The translations under genes and the position numbers were made by a program. From contig JAUPFV010000001.1 of assembly GCA_036936605.1 (NCBI GenBank), forward strand, positions 212,891,138-212,955,137: DNA of 64,000 nucleotides, read 5' to 3'. Below the pieces are notes generated by a model. That model ran no database searches, was not told the DNA's origin, and saw only the letters and a list, made by a program, of their open reading frames with translations. Source of the stretch: Limnanthes douglasii subsp. nivea. Taxonomy: Eukaryota; Streptophyta; Magnoliopsida; Brassicales; Limnanthaceae. This document shows, piece by piece, positions 23,431 through 36,500 of this stretch (the first letter of the stretch is position 1; the number at the start of each line of letters is the position of its first letter).

Positions 23431-24914
23431 TTAGGTATCATGACCCACATTGTTGTGATATTTACAAAAACGAGTGTTTAGAGTCTTTTTAGGAGATTGA
23501 ATTGGTGTCGGTATTCTAAAGTGCACATCATTCTTAGTTTTATTATAAATGGTTACCACACTCTCCCTTAGTTTGGCAAACCATTCAGGTTGAACCCATG
23601 GACCTCTTTTGGGTTTAAACTGGTGGGATTGACTTGACTGGTTATGTCTTGGCCAATGTGACCCTTGTCCGGAATCTTTAAGCATGTAATTAACTGTGGC
23701 CTGAGATTGAGTGCTAGCTTGTGGGATTGGTATTGTTGGAGAATAGTTATTTTAGGGTGGTACTCTAGACTTCTTAGTCTCTTCCACCGTAATCTTTTTG
23801 TTCGACCTGATTTAACAATCCGCCCTATGTCATCGCTTTTTTCCAAGATATTAAATCAGCTAATTCACGTGGATTTAAACCTGCCTTAGTGAAGCAATTG
23901 CTACTTGTTCAAAACAATCAGCCAACCCGTTTTTCGTATTCACAAAACGGTTGATGTATTCTTTCAAAGATTCATTTGATTCTTGGGAACAATGGATGAT
24001 AGTGTCATCATTCCCTTTAAGCCATTTACTCTCCACAAATTGTCTCTGAAATTTCATCCAGAACATGTCAAAGTTCTTTATTGACCCATATGGCAAACTA
24101 TTATACCATTTTAAAGCACCTCCTTTGAAAGTTTGTGAGAACGCCCGACATAAAATTTTGTCATCACCATCAAAATTTGTCATAAAATTCTTGAATTTCT
24201 CGAGATGATTATCAGGGTCTTTACTCCCATCATACTTCTCCATCTTAGAACTGCCAAACCTCCTAGGCAGATGTCCATAGAGTTTTTTTGAGGATATAGG
24301 TGATTAGCTCTAATTATGGTTATGGCTAAATATTGTATCTTTATCATGAGTGGAAAATATACATGGTTTGTATTGGGTAGCAAACTGATCACTCAGTTGA
24401 TGATCAATACAGTGATCTGTCGATCTCTTTATTTTTCCTCGATACTTATTCTTTCTTATTTTTCCATTCCTATCCCCTTTCCTTGAATGTTTCTTGCTTA
24501 ACCTTATTTTATTTTTCTGAAGGTCGTCCTCACTACTTGATGAGGAAGACCCATCAAAGTCAAAAGTAGTAGCGGAACTATCAGAAGGTTCTGGTGTATT
24601 CTTTACTTGTTTGGCCCAATGTGTCTTTCTAGAATTAGTTTGAAATTTTGGGGACTCATCATTCTCCTCTTGTTTGTTATTGTCTGGAGGCTCATCTGTA
24701 GATACACATCCTGCATCAGAATTTTGTTTCAACGATACTTTAGCCTGTCTTTGGGCCCTCAAAGCTTCAATTCAGCCCTCAATTGATCACGTTCCTCTTG
24801 CATGAACGGCTTTTCCTTAGTATTATGATTGACATGAGATACTATAGCATGCTCATTTACACCTCTTATTATTTCATTTTCATGAGGCAACACCTCCTGC
24901 ATATTGAGATCCAT
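23431..24914 (-). pseudogene. Gypsy gag, frameshifted
   Basis: A likely start is the ATG at 24914-24912 (MDLNMQEVLPHENE), leading through a charged, coiled-coil-like segment (MQEERDQLRAELK). A one-base shift near 24770 passes to the frame beginning RAQRQAKVSLKQ (24310-24762). After another break, a retrotransposon gag domain follows (24243-23875: YDGSKDPDNHLEKFKNF, LKWYNSLPYGSIKNFDMFW). The C-terminal part near 23431-23500 holds the FCKYHNNVGHDT knuckle. Gag would assemble the particle and bind element RNA; this copy is broken. Confidence 0.85.
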
Positions 24915-24990
24915 ATCTCAAGGATTTCTGAACTTCGTATTATAGGTAAGGTTTTGAATAGAGCTATTCAGGTACCTCTAGCTCCCAATA

Positions 24991-24999
24991 TGGTCGCCA
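24991..24999 (-). other. Candidate primer-binding site of the gypsy element
   Basis: On the minus strand TGGCGACCA begins at 24999, 85 nt before the gag ATG and after a CATCA at the inferred LTR end. Plant LTR elements start minus-strand synthesis at a TGG-beginning site complementary to a tRNA 3' end. I did not match a particular tRNA, so this is tentative. Confidence 0.4.
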
Positions 25000-25009
25000 A
25001 TTTGGTGAT

Positions 25010-25450
25010 GGTAAAATCTTGATTAAGGTTAAAAAGGGGAAAAACTTTAGCTGGTGGATATTAATTATTTTTGTAAGGGGTTCTGAGAGAAATGAGGTGT
25101 ATGCTTATATTTAATATCTTTAGAAAAAGTCCAACCCTCTTAATGATGTTGGTTGGGGTATTTATAGTATTTTCCCTGACCCATGGGTCGTGTGTGTCAT
25201 ACCTTATAGTATGGTCATTCAAATGAGCCCTTAGGCCTAAGAAATGAGCTACTAGACACATACCTGAGTCATTGTTTCACTCAAGCTACTGTTCATCCAT
25301 TGTCTTTTATTTGGTCTGTATGAAATACCCTTCGAATATTATCAGAATCATTGGAGATATAGCTTCGAGCGATATCTGAACTGATCAGTCATAAGTTTTT
25401 AGTAATATTGATGTCTCGTTAAGATATTTTCATGTTACCTGGATAGAAAA
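25010..25450 (-). promoter_or_regulatory. Candidate 5' LTR with TATA box
   Basis: Minus-strand ACTATAAATACCCC at about 25157-25170 is a good plant TATA box, about 150-250 nt upstream of the leader and primer-binding-like site. LTR limits could not be fixed because the 3' LTR is missing. Confidence 0.45.
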
Positions 25451-25472
25451 TAGTTCATCCTAAATAAGAAAA

Positions 25473-25474
<2 letters not shown>

Positions 25475-25517
<43 letters not shown>
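25475..25517. repeat. (AT)n microsatellite
   Basis: About 43 bp of uninterrupted AT alternation, lying between the two minus-strand gypsy relics. Confidence 0.95.
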
Positions 25518-25519
<2 letters not shown>

Positions 25520-25548
25520 CAAATGAAAGTCAAAGTTTATGATATTTT

Positions 25549-27600
25549 CTATGAAGTGTAGATCCTCATATGATCTATGTTCCACGAATGGTGAAGAGGT
25601 TTTAGCTCTGCATCTAGGAACCTATAAATCCCAGATTTTATCTTAGATGTCACCAGGTAGGTTCTTTTATCTTTGCCCGATGTTGTTGAGCTCCATGTCC
25701 TTTGTGTGGAGAAATAAATGTTTGGGAACTTTATCATCTACTTTAAAGAGTCGAAGGTCAAATTTGGAGTAATATATATTTCTTATGATGGTTTTGTAGT
25801 GTAATATCGTAAGTGAACTTTCATCTGCTTCTCTTCAGTTAAGTCTAGCTTGGATTTTATACCATATTTATCCCTTCATTGTAGTTATATATTCATAATG
25901 AATTTTTTTTGTTTCCGCAGGCACTACGACTTCCATCTCGTGGATTAAAGCAAATTGAGTTTCAACGGTGGATGTAAGTGGAGTGGTTTTGTAAAATCAC
26001 AAAACCTTTTGGAGAAAATATTCCCACTTCTCTATTGTATCCTCCAATACTCGTTTGATGCCTTCCCAAATGGTTTTGTTTTCATATCCACTTATGTGTT
26101 CTCATATGGGTGGAAATATGAATAAATATTTTTTTGTAATACCTTAAGTTTATAAATATAATGTTGAACAAGCATTCTGGAACTGTAGGTCATTCTCAGT
26201 CGTGAGAACCTGAAGTACCTTATATTTACAACAAAATTCTATCTTCAGGAAACTTATGACTTCATTTGCCCTGATTTTTGCTAATGGTTCGAATTTCATT
26301 TAGTTTGGTAAGATTATACCGCCATTAGAAGGTGTTTCCTACATACTGAGGCCTTTGGGAAAGGACCTACAATATCAAGACCCCATCTTCCAAATGGTAT
26401 TGCATATACGATGGTATCTAGATGGTTGACCATGAACTAGATAAAATTGGTAAAGCACTGACATATGTCACATCATTTGATGAAGTCTTTTGCATCGGGT
26501 AAAAATGGTTAGCGAGTAATATCCCACTAGGAGGACTCTCATCTAAAAAATCTTGTAGTTGAAGACATGAAGATCTTTCAAGATAAAGGCATATTATTTT
26601 GGCACGAGATAATAAATGAGTGGTCTCATGAGGCTATAACGTGTCTTCCAGCCATACATGTCTAGTTGTTCTAATTTTGATGCACCGAGTCTCGAGTCTA
26701 TCTTCTGGCAAAGTACATTCTAAAAGGTATTCTTGGATTCTATATCTTTAGTCATTTTCAACATCAATGAGAATTACTTCATATGTTGAATAATTAACTA
26801 TAAGTCGGTTGTGTAAGGTATTTGAAGGTTTCTCTTGAATATTGTCGTGCATCTTTGGTTGTGCTATTCGTTCCTGGTATTTTTTTGAATGTGACTTGTT
26901 CAAACAAATTTGTTCCCTTAGTTAACAAATCATGTTGTCATTTTTCAATTCTTCTTGGTCTAGGGTTTGGTTGACCATGAGCTGAAATTTTGTTATGATA
27001 TTTACCATTTCAAACATGCATATGTGGATGAGTCTCAGACCTACAATTCCAGTTTCATACTCGGCCTCGTTATTGGAGGTGGTGAAGCTGAACTTTGTGG
27101 CATGGTTCATAGTGTCTCCTAAAAAGAGGTCAGGTGCACCACTGGAGTAGAGTCTAAGTTGTTGTTTTCCCTAATATGTTGAGCTTACCATGTTTGTTCG
27201 GGATAATCTGCCAAATGTAGGACCTTTCTGACTGGAATTCAGTCATAAAGTTTGTCAGTACTTGAGTTTTAATAATAGTGCCAATCTTTCAAGTTGTTGT
27301 TGGTTTGGACAAACCATTGGGTATATTTATATATATTGTATTTTAAATCCTTGTTTGTAATAGTTAATGTAATCACCGTCTCATTTGATGACTTTGAAGC
27401 CAATGAACTGATTCATAAATATTGTCCAAAACATGTCAAAATTGCATATGCTACCAAACTGAAGTTGATTGAACCATTTCAGAGCATTGTCACTGAAATT
27501 CATGGAGAATGCTTCATCAGAAAAGCATATTATCTCTCATGAAGCCCTGCATTTCATTTTTGAACTTCTCGATCCAGTATCATCGTACTTATCCAATTTG
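25549..27600 (-). mobile_element. Second Ty3/gypsy relic, internally deleted
   Basis: On the minus strand, 27600-27380 encodes a gag block (DNALKWFNQLQFGSICNFDM). At 27110-26922 RNase H appears (SNNEAEYETGIVGL). About 26560-26280 carries an integrase segment (FGRWGLDIVGPFPKA). 25737-25549 is the pol C-terminus (KSGIYRFLDAELKPLHHSWN, ending HMRIY). Only about 270 bp separate gag from RNase H, so protease and RT (normally 2-3 kb) were lost. All frames carry stops. Its gag start and leader lie in the duplicated segment to the right. Confidence 0.82.
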
Positions 27601-29300
27601 TACTAGTTGAACATTATTGTAAAATCTCTATGCATAATTTCTGAATCCATTGGAGAAGAAGCCAAACTAAATTACAGCTTAGCAAAAACATGGCCAAAGT
27701 AGGTCTGGTGTTCCAGTCCAACAAATTGGTGCACCATTTGAGGTGGTTTGTTAAATCAAGACTGAGCCACGTGGGAGAAGGCACTGTTTCTCGGAGATGC
27801 TTGCGAGTAGTTATATGAACCCAACGGGGGTACATGATTGGCGTTTTATAAGCTCAATTAACCTCTTGATGAAATCGTTGAGAGGATTTTGGTAGCTTGG
27901 TTGACCCATATGTAGAGTCAAGGGATGATCAGAGTGGTTGGGCTCATCTTGTCATATCGGGAAAGACTTATATGTGTGTGTACCCCTTTTATTCTTACTG
28001 TGATAATGAGAGTAATGTAACCTACTTCTTTAGTCAAAATCTAAAATAATCATGATATGAGTGGCATATTCCAGATCTAATAGCAAACTCGTGATTAGAG
28101 TGTTGCTTGGAATCTCTCACCTTTGAATTTTTGGCACAAAAACATAGTTACACCTAGAAGAATGTTGACAACGGTGCAAGAGCATGGATGAGGCAGCATT
28201 GTCTTCTTCTTCGGAAGTGTCAATCTATATATGGAAATGAATTATATAGAGCGTAATGCATGTCGATTTGTATGTTCATCACCAGATCATGGGTTATCTT
28301 GATCTCCACCAAGTGAGATTCTCTCATCTCGTCTGGCTATTGTTGACTTTGTCAACACTAGGGACAACATAATCCCTAGTAGATAGGCCGTTTTTGAGGT
28401 TTTGTGCAAAACTGGTATAGGTGTGAACGAATGTTTGTTGAGGTTTTGAAGAACTTTCATTTACTGAGACCTTATTATCTCACTAAAGGCATTAATTTTG
28501 TGATGTGTCTTATTGATGAGTTTACTTTGGTCGAAAACAATGAACTGAATGATAAATATCAACAAAATAGATAATATACAAAGGTAAAGCATTAACTTGT
28601 TGAATAGTAAAAAAAATGAAATGAGATGAAACAGTAAATAAGAGTGGCAAAAATAAAAATAAAATATAAAAATATATTTAAGAGAAAAACTATAAAATTA
28701 AAAAAAATAGCATGTATTTAAAAATATGGGAGGTGTCCGAAAGAAAAATAAAAAATTGATTTAAAAATAAAAACGAAATCGTTAAAATTCCAAAAATCGA
28801 GTCAAGTTTTATTTCTAGAGGTTCTATTTCTATGTCCGAGGACGCCTTAAACCACGAGTCACCGATTTCGAACATAAAAACATTAGTATATACAGATCTA
28901 ATGCTCTTATCTATAATTATATATATAAAAAAGTATTTCAACCCAAAAACTTTAAAGGTGGACACTTATTACCTAAAATCTTGATAAAACTTATATAGAC
29001 TAAACCATATATTTGACTTTACCTAATAAAATAGATTTTTATCGTTTATATTGCTCTCAATAGAATATACATATATACTAAGATGAATCAAAATAAAAAA
29101 TTGTATCATACGAGCTTCGATACTAATTATTTTATGTTTAAAATTAATTGGAATACTAATTCTAAACTTTAATATCATACCGACAATTTCTATTAAAATA
29201 CATATAGGTAAAGTAAACTCATTATAAAATTCTTGTATTTTAGGATGTAAATGTTCTATAACTTATATGGTATTGGTATGGTATATCGAATTTGATGGAA
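27588..29300 (-). repeat. Tandem duplication, copy 1 (gypsy gag start and leader)
   Basis: This about 1.71-kb segment begins with GTACTTATCCAATTTG and ends with GGTATTGGTATGGTATATCG. It is repeated immediately to the right with few differences. Its left end encodes, on the minus strand, the beginning of the gag domain (KLDKYDDTGS) and the Gln/Pro-rich gag N-terminus. The rest is probably 5' leader and LTR sequence. Confidence 0.88.
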
Positions 29301-29307
29301 CCATTTG

Positions 29308-30636
29308 GTACTTATCCAATTTGTACTAGTTGAACATTATTGTAAAATCTCTATGCATAATTTCTGAAGCCATTGGAGAAGAAGCCAAACTAAATCTCAG
29401 CTTAGCAAAAACATGGCCAAAGTAGGTCTGGTGTTCCAGTCCATAAAATTGGTGCACCATTTGAGGTGGTTTGTTAAATCAAGACTGAGCCACGTGGGAG
29501 AAGGCACTGTTTCTCACAGATGCTTGCGAGTAGTTATATGAACCCAACGGGGGTACATGATTGGCGTTTTATAGGCTCAATTAACCTCTTGATGAAATCG
29601 TTGAGAGGAGTTTGGTAGCTTGGTTGACCCATATATAGAGTCAAGGGATGATCAGAGTGGTTGGGCTCATCTTGTCATATCGGGAAAGACTTATATGTGT
29701 GTACCCCTTTTATTCTTACTGTGATAATGAGAGTAATATATCCTGCTTCTTTAGTCAAAATCTAAAATAATCATGATATGAGTGGCATATTCCAGATCTA
29801 ATAGCAAACTCATGATTAGAGTGTTGCTTGGAATCTCTCACCTTTGAATTTTTGGCACAAAAACATAGTTACACCTGGAAGAATGTTGACAACGGTGCAA
29901 GAGCATGGATGAGGTAGCATTGTCTTCTTCTTCGGAAGTGTCAATCTATATATGGAAATGAATTATATAGAGCGTAATGCATGTCGATTTGTATGTTCGT
30001 CACCAGATCATGGGTTATCTTGATCTCCACCAAGTGAGATTCTCTCATCTCGTCTGGCTATTGTTGACTTTGTCAACAGTAGGGACAACATAATCCCTAG
30101 TAGATAGGCCGGTTTTGAGGTTTTGTGCAAAACTCGTATAGGTGTGAACGAATGTTTGTTGAGGTTTTGAAGAACTTTCATTTACTAAGACCTTATTATC
30201 TCACTAAAGGCATTAATTTTGTGATGTGTTTTATTGATGAGTTTATTTTGGTCGAAAAACAAAAACTGAATGATAAATATCAACAAAATAGATAATATAC
30301 AAAGGTAAAGCATTAACTTGTTGAATAGTAAAAAAAATGAAATGAGATGAAACAGTAAATAAGAGTGGCAAAAATAATAATAAAATATAAAAATATATTT
30401 AAGAGGAAAACTATAAAATTAAAAAAAAAATAGCATGTCTTTAAAAATATGGGAGGTGTCCGAAAGAAAAATAAAAAATTGATTTAAAAATAAAAAAGAA
30501 ATCGTTAAAATTCCAAAAATCGAGTCAAGTTTTATTTCTAGAGTTTCTATTTCTATTTATGAGGACGCCTTAAACCACGGGTCACCGATTTCGAACATAA
30601 AAACCTTAGTATATACAGATCTAATGCTCTTATCTA

Positions 30637-30701
<65 letters not shown>

Positions 30702-31080
30702 GAAGTATTTCGACCCAAAAACTTTAAAAGTGGACACTTATTGTCCACTTTTACCTAAAATCTTGATAAAAGTTATTTAGACTAAACCGTATATTTGACT
30801 TTATCTAATAAAATAGATTTTTACCGTTTATATTGCTCTCAATAGAATATACATATATATTAAGATGAATCAAAATAAAAAATTGTATCATACGAGTTTC
30901 GATACTAATTCTTTTGTGTTTAAAATTAATTCGAATACTAATTCTAAACTTTAATATTATACCCACCATTTCTATTAAAATACACATAGGTAAAGTAAAC
31001 TCATTATAAAATTCTAGTATTTTAAGATGTAAATGTTCTATAACTTATATGGTATTGGTATGGTATATCGAAATTGATGA
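29308..31080 (-). repeat. Tandem duplication, copy 2
   Basis: Near-identical to 27588-29300 in the same orientation, from GTACTTATCCAATTTG at 29310 to the GGTATGGTATATCG end near 31073. It is longer mainly because its TA tract has expanded (30641-30696) where copy 1 has only about 10 bp. It also has a 15-bp repeated phrase near 30733-30750. Head-to-tail arrangement. Confidence 0.88.
30641..30696. repeat. (TA)28 microsatellite
   Basis: 56 bp of uninterrupted TA in copy 2 of the duplication. Copy 1 has only a short TA run at the matching place (about 28917-28927). Confidence 0.95.
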
Positions 31081-31502
31081 AAAACGTAAAAAGGTCCATA
31101 TGAGGAAGGTTACTCTCTAGTATAGCCAAAGAAATATTGAGCCTAATAGTTGACAAGATTCTCAAGCTTTTTAGTGTTTTTGATAAAAGATCTTTCCTCT
31201 ATGATTGAAAAGAAAAAAAAAAGGGAGAGAAATTCTCTTATGGAATGAATTATAAGAACGTGACAAATATACCCATCCCTACCAAAGTGGTCCCTCCTCA
31301 ATTGGTAATTTCATAACAACCTCACCCTTTTGTCATAGACACCTCTCATGTCCCCTCCCCCCTCTTATCCTACGCACCCTCTTCCATATACACCAACAAA
31401 TCAATCCTTAAAACAATATGTCATTAATTCCATCAATTTCACTTTCCAAACGACACCAAACACAACACCACCACCATCACTATTGCTCTTACTACTACTA
31501 CT
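31081..31502 (+). promoter_or_regulatory. Promoter and 5' leader of the MYBS1-like gene
   Basis: This is non-coding DNA between the gypsy debris and the MYB start codon. It is pyrimidine-rich from about 31345, as is common in plant 5' leaders, and ends in a CTACTA run before the ATG. I could not choose a TATA box with confidence. Confidence 0.4.
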
Positions 31503-33012
31503 ATGGCTACTTGGACCAGAGAAGAAGAGAAAGCTTTTGAAAACGCCATTGCTATGCATTGGACCGAAGAGGATTCGACCGATAAATGGGAAGAGATTGG
31601 TCTGATGGTACCGACTAAGAACACTCAAGAGCTGAAGCAACACTATCAGCTTTTATTAGAGGATGTTCTTGCCATCGAAGCTGGTCAAGTTCCGATTCCG
31701 AGTTATATCGGAGACGAGCCGGTACCGTTGAAGAATTCTCATGGCGATAAGAGATTGAATTCTTGTTATGGAAATGGTAATGGGTTTTCGGGGATTAGTC
31801 GCGAGAGCTCGAGTGGCGGACATGGAGGTAAAGGAGGTTCCAAAGCAGATCAGGAGAGGAAGAAGGGGACTCCTTGGACTGAAGAAGAACATAGGTTAGC
31901 TTCTTTCAAATTTCTATTTTATTATTTATTTATTCGAATTCGGTTGGATTTAATTAGATTTGTTTTGGATGTATATAGATGTATCATATGATTATGATTT
32001 AGAAAGAGGGAAAAACAAATTGTTCTTGGATAATAAAACTAGTACTGTTCAATCATTTAAGTTACTCTTGATGGTTATTATTACAATAGCATTGAAGTCT
32101 TCAAAGTGTTGCTAACTATTTTCCCTTCCAATGAGTATTGTTGGTTTACTTATATTTTAGTTTAGACCAAACATATGAGAAACAGAAAAACAGAGAAAGA
32201 TGTACACAGGCTAGTATTACTGGATTTCTTTTGTATCAAATTTGATTTTGGTGACTACAAAAGCAAATCCAAACGAACAAAAATAACCACAAATGGAAAA
32301 CCAACAAAAATGGTAGTTTTAATAAATAAAACCACTGATTGAGTTTTTGATAGGTATAACCAGCGACTAACCTATATATATTGTATTTTATGTTGTATTT
32401 TAATCTATGATGTAGTTCAATAAAAAAAATTGAGACGATGTTTTAGGATCATTTTGAAATATTTACCATCGGATGAAAGTTTTTCTTTAGCAGAATGGTA
32501 GCTGAATTACTAGTTTTGTGTTTGGTAGGTTGTTTCTTTTAGGTTTGGACAAGTTTGGGAAGGGAGACTGGAGGAGCATATCAAGGAACTATGTAATATC
32601 AAGGACGCCTACGCAAGTCGCAAGCCATGCACAAAAGTATTTCATTCGGTTAAACTCGATGAATAGAGAGCGAAGGAGATCTAGCATTCACGACATTACA
32701 AGTACTGCCACTGGAGGGGGAGGAGATGCTCCAAATCAACCTCCTATTACAGGCCAAAATCCCAACTTACATACTTCTTCAGCTTCTGCTGCTATGGGAA
32801 CAATAGCTAAGTACCGGCCTCAACCATCCATGACAGGTTTAGGAGTTTACGGTACACCTATGGGGCATCCGGTTCCATCACCTGGGCATATGGGGTCGGC
32901 CGCAGTTGGTACTCCAGTTATGTTTCCTCCTGGGCACCACCACCACCACCCACCATATATGCTTCCACTTGCTTATCCAATGCCGCCGCCACCACCATCA
33001 ATGCACCAATAA
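31503..33012 (+). CDS. MYBS1: MYBS1-like MYB-related transcription factor (SHAQKYF type)
   Basis: Two exons, 31503-31894 and 32529-33012, join through AG|G (Arg) and encode 291 aa. The intron of 634 bp has GT/AG ends. A degenerate SANT repeat occupies residues about 3-58 ([15 protein letters not shown]). A single DNA-binding MYB repeat lies at about 119-170 ([20 protein letters not shown]), with SHAQKYF at 163-169. A His/Pro-rich, Met-rich C-terminus ends in [11 protein letters not shown]. The opening, the RSSIHDIT motif and the GTPVM...HHHHH tail resemble Arabidopsis MYBS1 (At1g49010) more than SRM1. Such proteins bind TATCCA/GATAA-type boxes in the nucleus and act in sugar and hormone responses; that role here is inferred. 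The gene looks intact and converges with HDA5 across 511 bp. Confidence 0.93.
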
Positions 33013-33523
33013 CAAAAAGTAATGATGTTTCACCTCTCATGTTTCTTTTTTTCACCAAACAGTAGTTCATGTTTTATTAACTTTCCAGTTTATGCGACCC
33101 ACATTTTTAGAATTCATGTAAATAGCATTGAAATATGCTTGATCTTGAAAATATTGGGAATAACAAAGAAGAGCTTGTTCTACTTTTATAGAGATAATAA
33201 AAGGAAATTGTACCAACAACAAAAATAATATAAATTTTTCTTTGACAAAGATGAACCATTTTTCATTGACTATGAATTTTTTTTAAGACCAAAGCATCGT
33301 AAGAAATACCTGGTTAAAAATTTCTAGCTCATGATATGAATTGTCATCCAAAAAGACTTGTCAATTTGACCCGAATATAATAGCTACTTAGGTCTAGCAG
33401 AGTAGTTCCTAACAATATACTAAAGATTACAAAACTCAAAACTCAATTAATAGGATTGCATGTTGCGGGTGGGATACAAAAATACACGTCATTGGCATTG
33501 GCATTGGCACCTAGGTTTTCTAT
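33013..33523. other. Convergent intergenic region between MYBS1 and HDA5
   Basis: The two 3' UTRs face each other here. GAGATAATAAAAGG near 33190 and AATAATATAAATTT near 33225 may serve polyadenylation of the MYB transcript. No further gene seen. Confidence 0.5.
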
Positions 33524-36500
33524 CTAACTACCAGATACAATCTCTTTCATTGATTCTAGACGGAGACGCCGAGTAAGCAACTGATAGAAAAACCTTTTCC
33601 TACCCCATTGCCACCATATAGGTGCCTTGATCCACCGCTTCCTTTTTATCTGCTTCTCTACAAACAATACAGGCATAGTCAATAAGAAATATCTGAATGA
33701 TATCAAATAATTCAATAACAAACAAAGTCCTCACTTTCATTTTCAGTAGATTGGTTGCCCCATTCTGCCTGCAATTTCACCAAGATTGGTGCCAGAGTAG
33801 GCCAGAAGTTCAACTGAATTTTTAACACATCAATAACTGTTTGCAGGCCACTTCTGGAAGGGAAATGATTGGGCACTTCACATTCAGGACTTTCACCAAG
33901 CAGCACCTTTTTTCACAAAACAAGTCAAAACATAGACTTCTCGACAAAAAATCATTAGAACACAGTGCTAGACTGAATATGGCCTAGTTGCTGTGATCTA
34001 CCTACAAATTCTAGCAGTCTGCTTCTTTTTTCTCATTTTTAGTTGAACTATATGAAAAACATTTTAATAAGATAGTTTTTTTTATTCCAGCAAAGATTTT
34101 GGAAATGATATTGCACCTTAATCACTGCTGTCGCAGAGGAAGATATTGACCGAAGGTTGTATCTGCAAACAGTCGATTATCAATAGTATCAGCAGGATTG
34201 AAGAAATGGTCCATTGGTAAAAGCAAACATCGAAAAGTGATCCACAAACCCGCCCTCGAGAATGACCAGCAATTTTCCACTACATAGATTGCTCAACAAC
34301 TGTGTCATCTGCGAATAACCAGCAGGAGTGACCTACAAAAGAAAATAATAGCCTGGTTACTGAGATTGCGAGAAGTAAAAGGACACTGGAATACTGCAGC
34401 CTATTGAAACAAAGTAACGTGAGATAATTAATTGCTGGTAGTACTCCTCCCCTTTTAAAATAATATAACATTTAACTTGAACTTCCATTGCTTATCAACT
34501 AAAGAAAAAACCAAACTTACATCACAGCATCCTAAAGGATCACCCCTTGCAGCATCAAATCCTGCCGATATGATGGTGAAATCAGGAACAAACTCTGAAG
34601 CTGCAACCAAATGTAGTTCATACAGTATTAGTTGGTTTTAAGTATATAAAAAAGCAGCAAAAAGTCTGCACAATACAAAATAAGTGCAAAAGATACTAGA
34701 TAATTGACAGAAAGATACTAGGGCAGTACAATAGCACTGGCAAACATGCATATTTAATAAAACAATATGAGAGAAGATTGACCCAACATGCCAAAACAAT
34801 ATAAACGAAGGCAGTCCTATAAGTGTACATATCTACCTATAAGAGTACATATCTACCTATAGGAAGCACAACATGCTGAAATGCAAAAATATAATCATTA
34901 TCACCCACTCCCCCTCGAGTCCATGGAACATTGACACAGTACCCTTTAGCGCCATCACTACCAACCTGCAGAAATAGTAAGTATCAATCTGAACAATTTA
35001 CAACAGTACAAAGTTTTCAAAAGAGAAGAAATATCGTTGCCAGGGTCACTAAACAGGAGTATGTATGAATATGAGAGTGAATGCTGACCGACAAAATTTT
35101 GGGAAATATGAAAGGTACCGATGTCAATATGCATAGATATCTTCTGATCTATAATCCATATTTCAAAAATGTCAATTCTCTCAACAGTACATAGGTATCA
35201 AAAATACATTTTCAAAAACTATATCTCTACATATGGGATTTCACAAAAATAAACTATTTTTCAGAAGAACAATCCTGAAAAACATCCATACTACGTATTC
35301 TCCTAGTGATGTACTCATACTCACATATCGTCATAAATTCCTCTTCTTAAAGCTGCAGAATATAATCAACTTTAGCAACATCCCAACATACTAGTTTATT
35401 TCAAGCGACGACTACACAGAAGTTCTGTTGGTATCTGTGTCTCATAACCATATGTGCCAACACTACCTACTCTAGTCCACATGTATAACTAGCATCCAAC
35501 TATTATAAGCATAAACATCAATCAGTTCCGCAATAGTTTTCCATAAAAATAAACAAGATTGGTGGATAAAACTCCACAATACACATCTCATAACTTTGTT
35601 CTGGACAGTTAGTTGCAATTTTCACTTGTATAAGCATAATTTATTTAAAAAATTTAAGATGTATCTAAAAAGAAACATCGGTATTAATCAGCCACCTCGA
35701 TCAACAAATGGCACAATCCGAACAGCACAGAAGCACTCAGTTTTGGCATTCTCAACTCTACTCGAGCCAAAGATCACCTGACTAAGTTTCCACGACGGTA
35801 TCCGTTTGTTACATTAAACATAAAAAAGGAGGGATCTAATGAAAACCTCATCTGCAGCTCCAGTGCCAGGATAAAATTGTCCTCCCTCATGTCTATGCAA
35901 GGATATGTACAGTACCTATAAGCAAGAGACCAAATGTTAGCAAACAAATGGGCAGCCGATATCAAGCCAACTCCTTAATCAGAATTTCTCTTAAGAGATT
36001 AGTAGCATCTACAACATCTGAAAAAGAAAATTCCGGGTGGACATAAATTTATAACATATATCAAGCGCACCGATTTATTTTGTGCAAATATTTCTTGGGT
36101 CCCATTTCCATGATGAACATCCTGCGACAATTATAGGAAGATAGTGAATTATGAGAACTATAAGAGCATGAGTATGTTCTTCACCTCTCATGAATTATGA
36201 CCACCATGAGAACTAAGCAAAAGAGTTGTGAAAAACGGCATTACCCAGTCAACAATTAACACCTTCTTTGCCCCAGCAGCCTGAGCAGCTAATGCAGCAA
36301 CAGCTGCATTATTGTGAAGGCAAAATCCCATTGCATTTCTGATACCAGCATGATGACCAGGAGGCCGAACCTAACCCATTCGAGATGACAGAAGGTTGAC
36401 ATATATGAAACGGAAAAAAAACAGATTCTGGATAGTTGTTTTTCAGTCTTATAAAATTATAAACATAGGAGTCAGGACTCGGAAAATTAGAATGATACCA

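Larger units (their letters stand above)
20010..25250 (-). mobile_element. Ty3/gypsy retrotransposon, minus strand, truncated in integrase
   Basis: Read on the minus strand from about 25.2 kb downward the order is LTR-like promoter, primer-binding-like site, gag, protease, RT, RNase H and integrase N-terminus. Gag-protease-RT-RNase H-integrase order defines Ty3/gypsy. The element stops about 70 residues into integrase near 20010, so the catalytic core and 3' LTR are missing. Frames are interrupted by stops and small indels throughout, so it is non-autonomous and probably old. Confidence 0.9.

Noticed and set aside
28690..30748. Minus-strand frames of 91 and 63 codons, one with a long Ile-Tyr run
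   Set aside because: They lie in the duplicated gypsy leader. The Ile-Tyr run is only the translated TA microsatellite.
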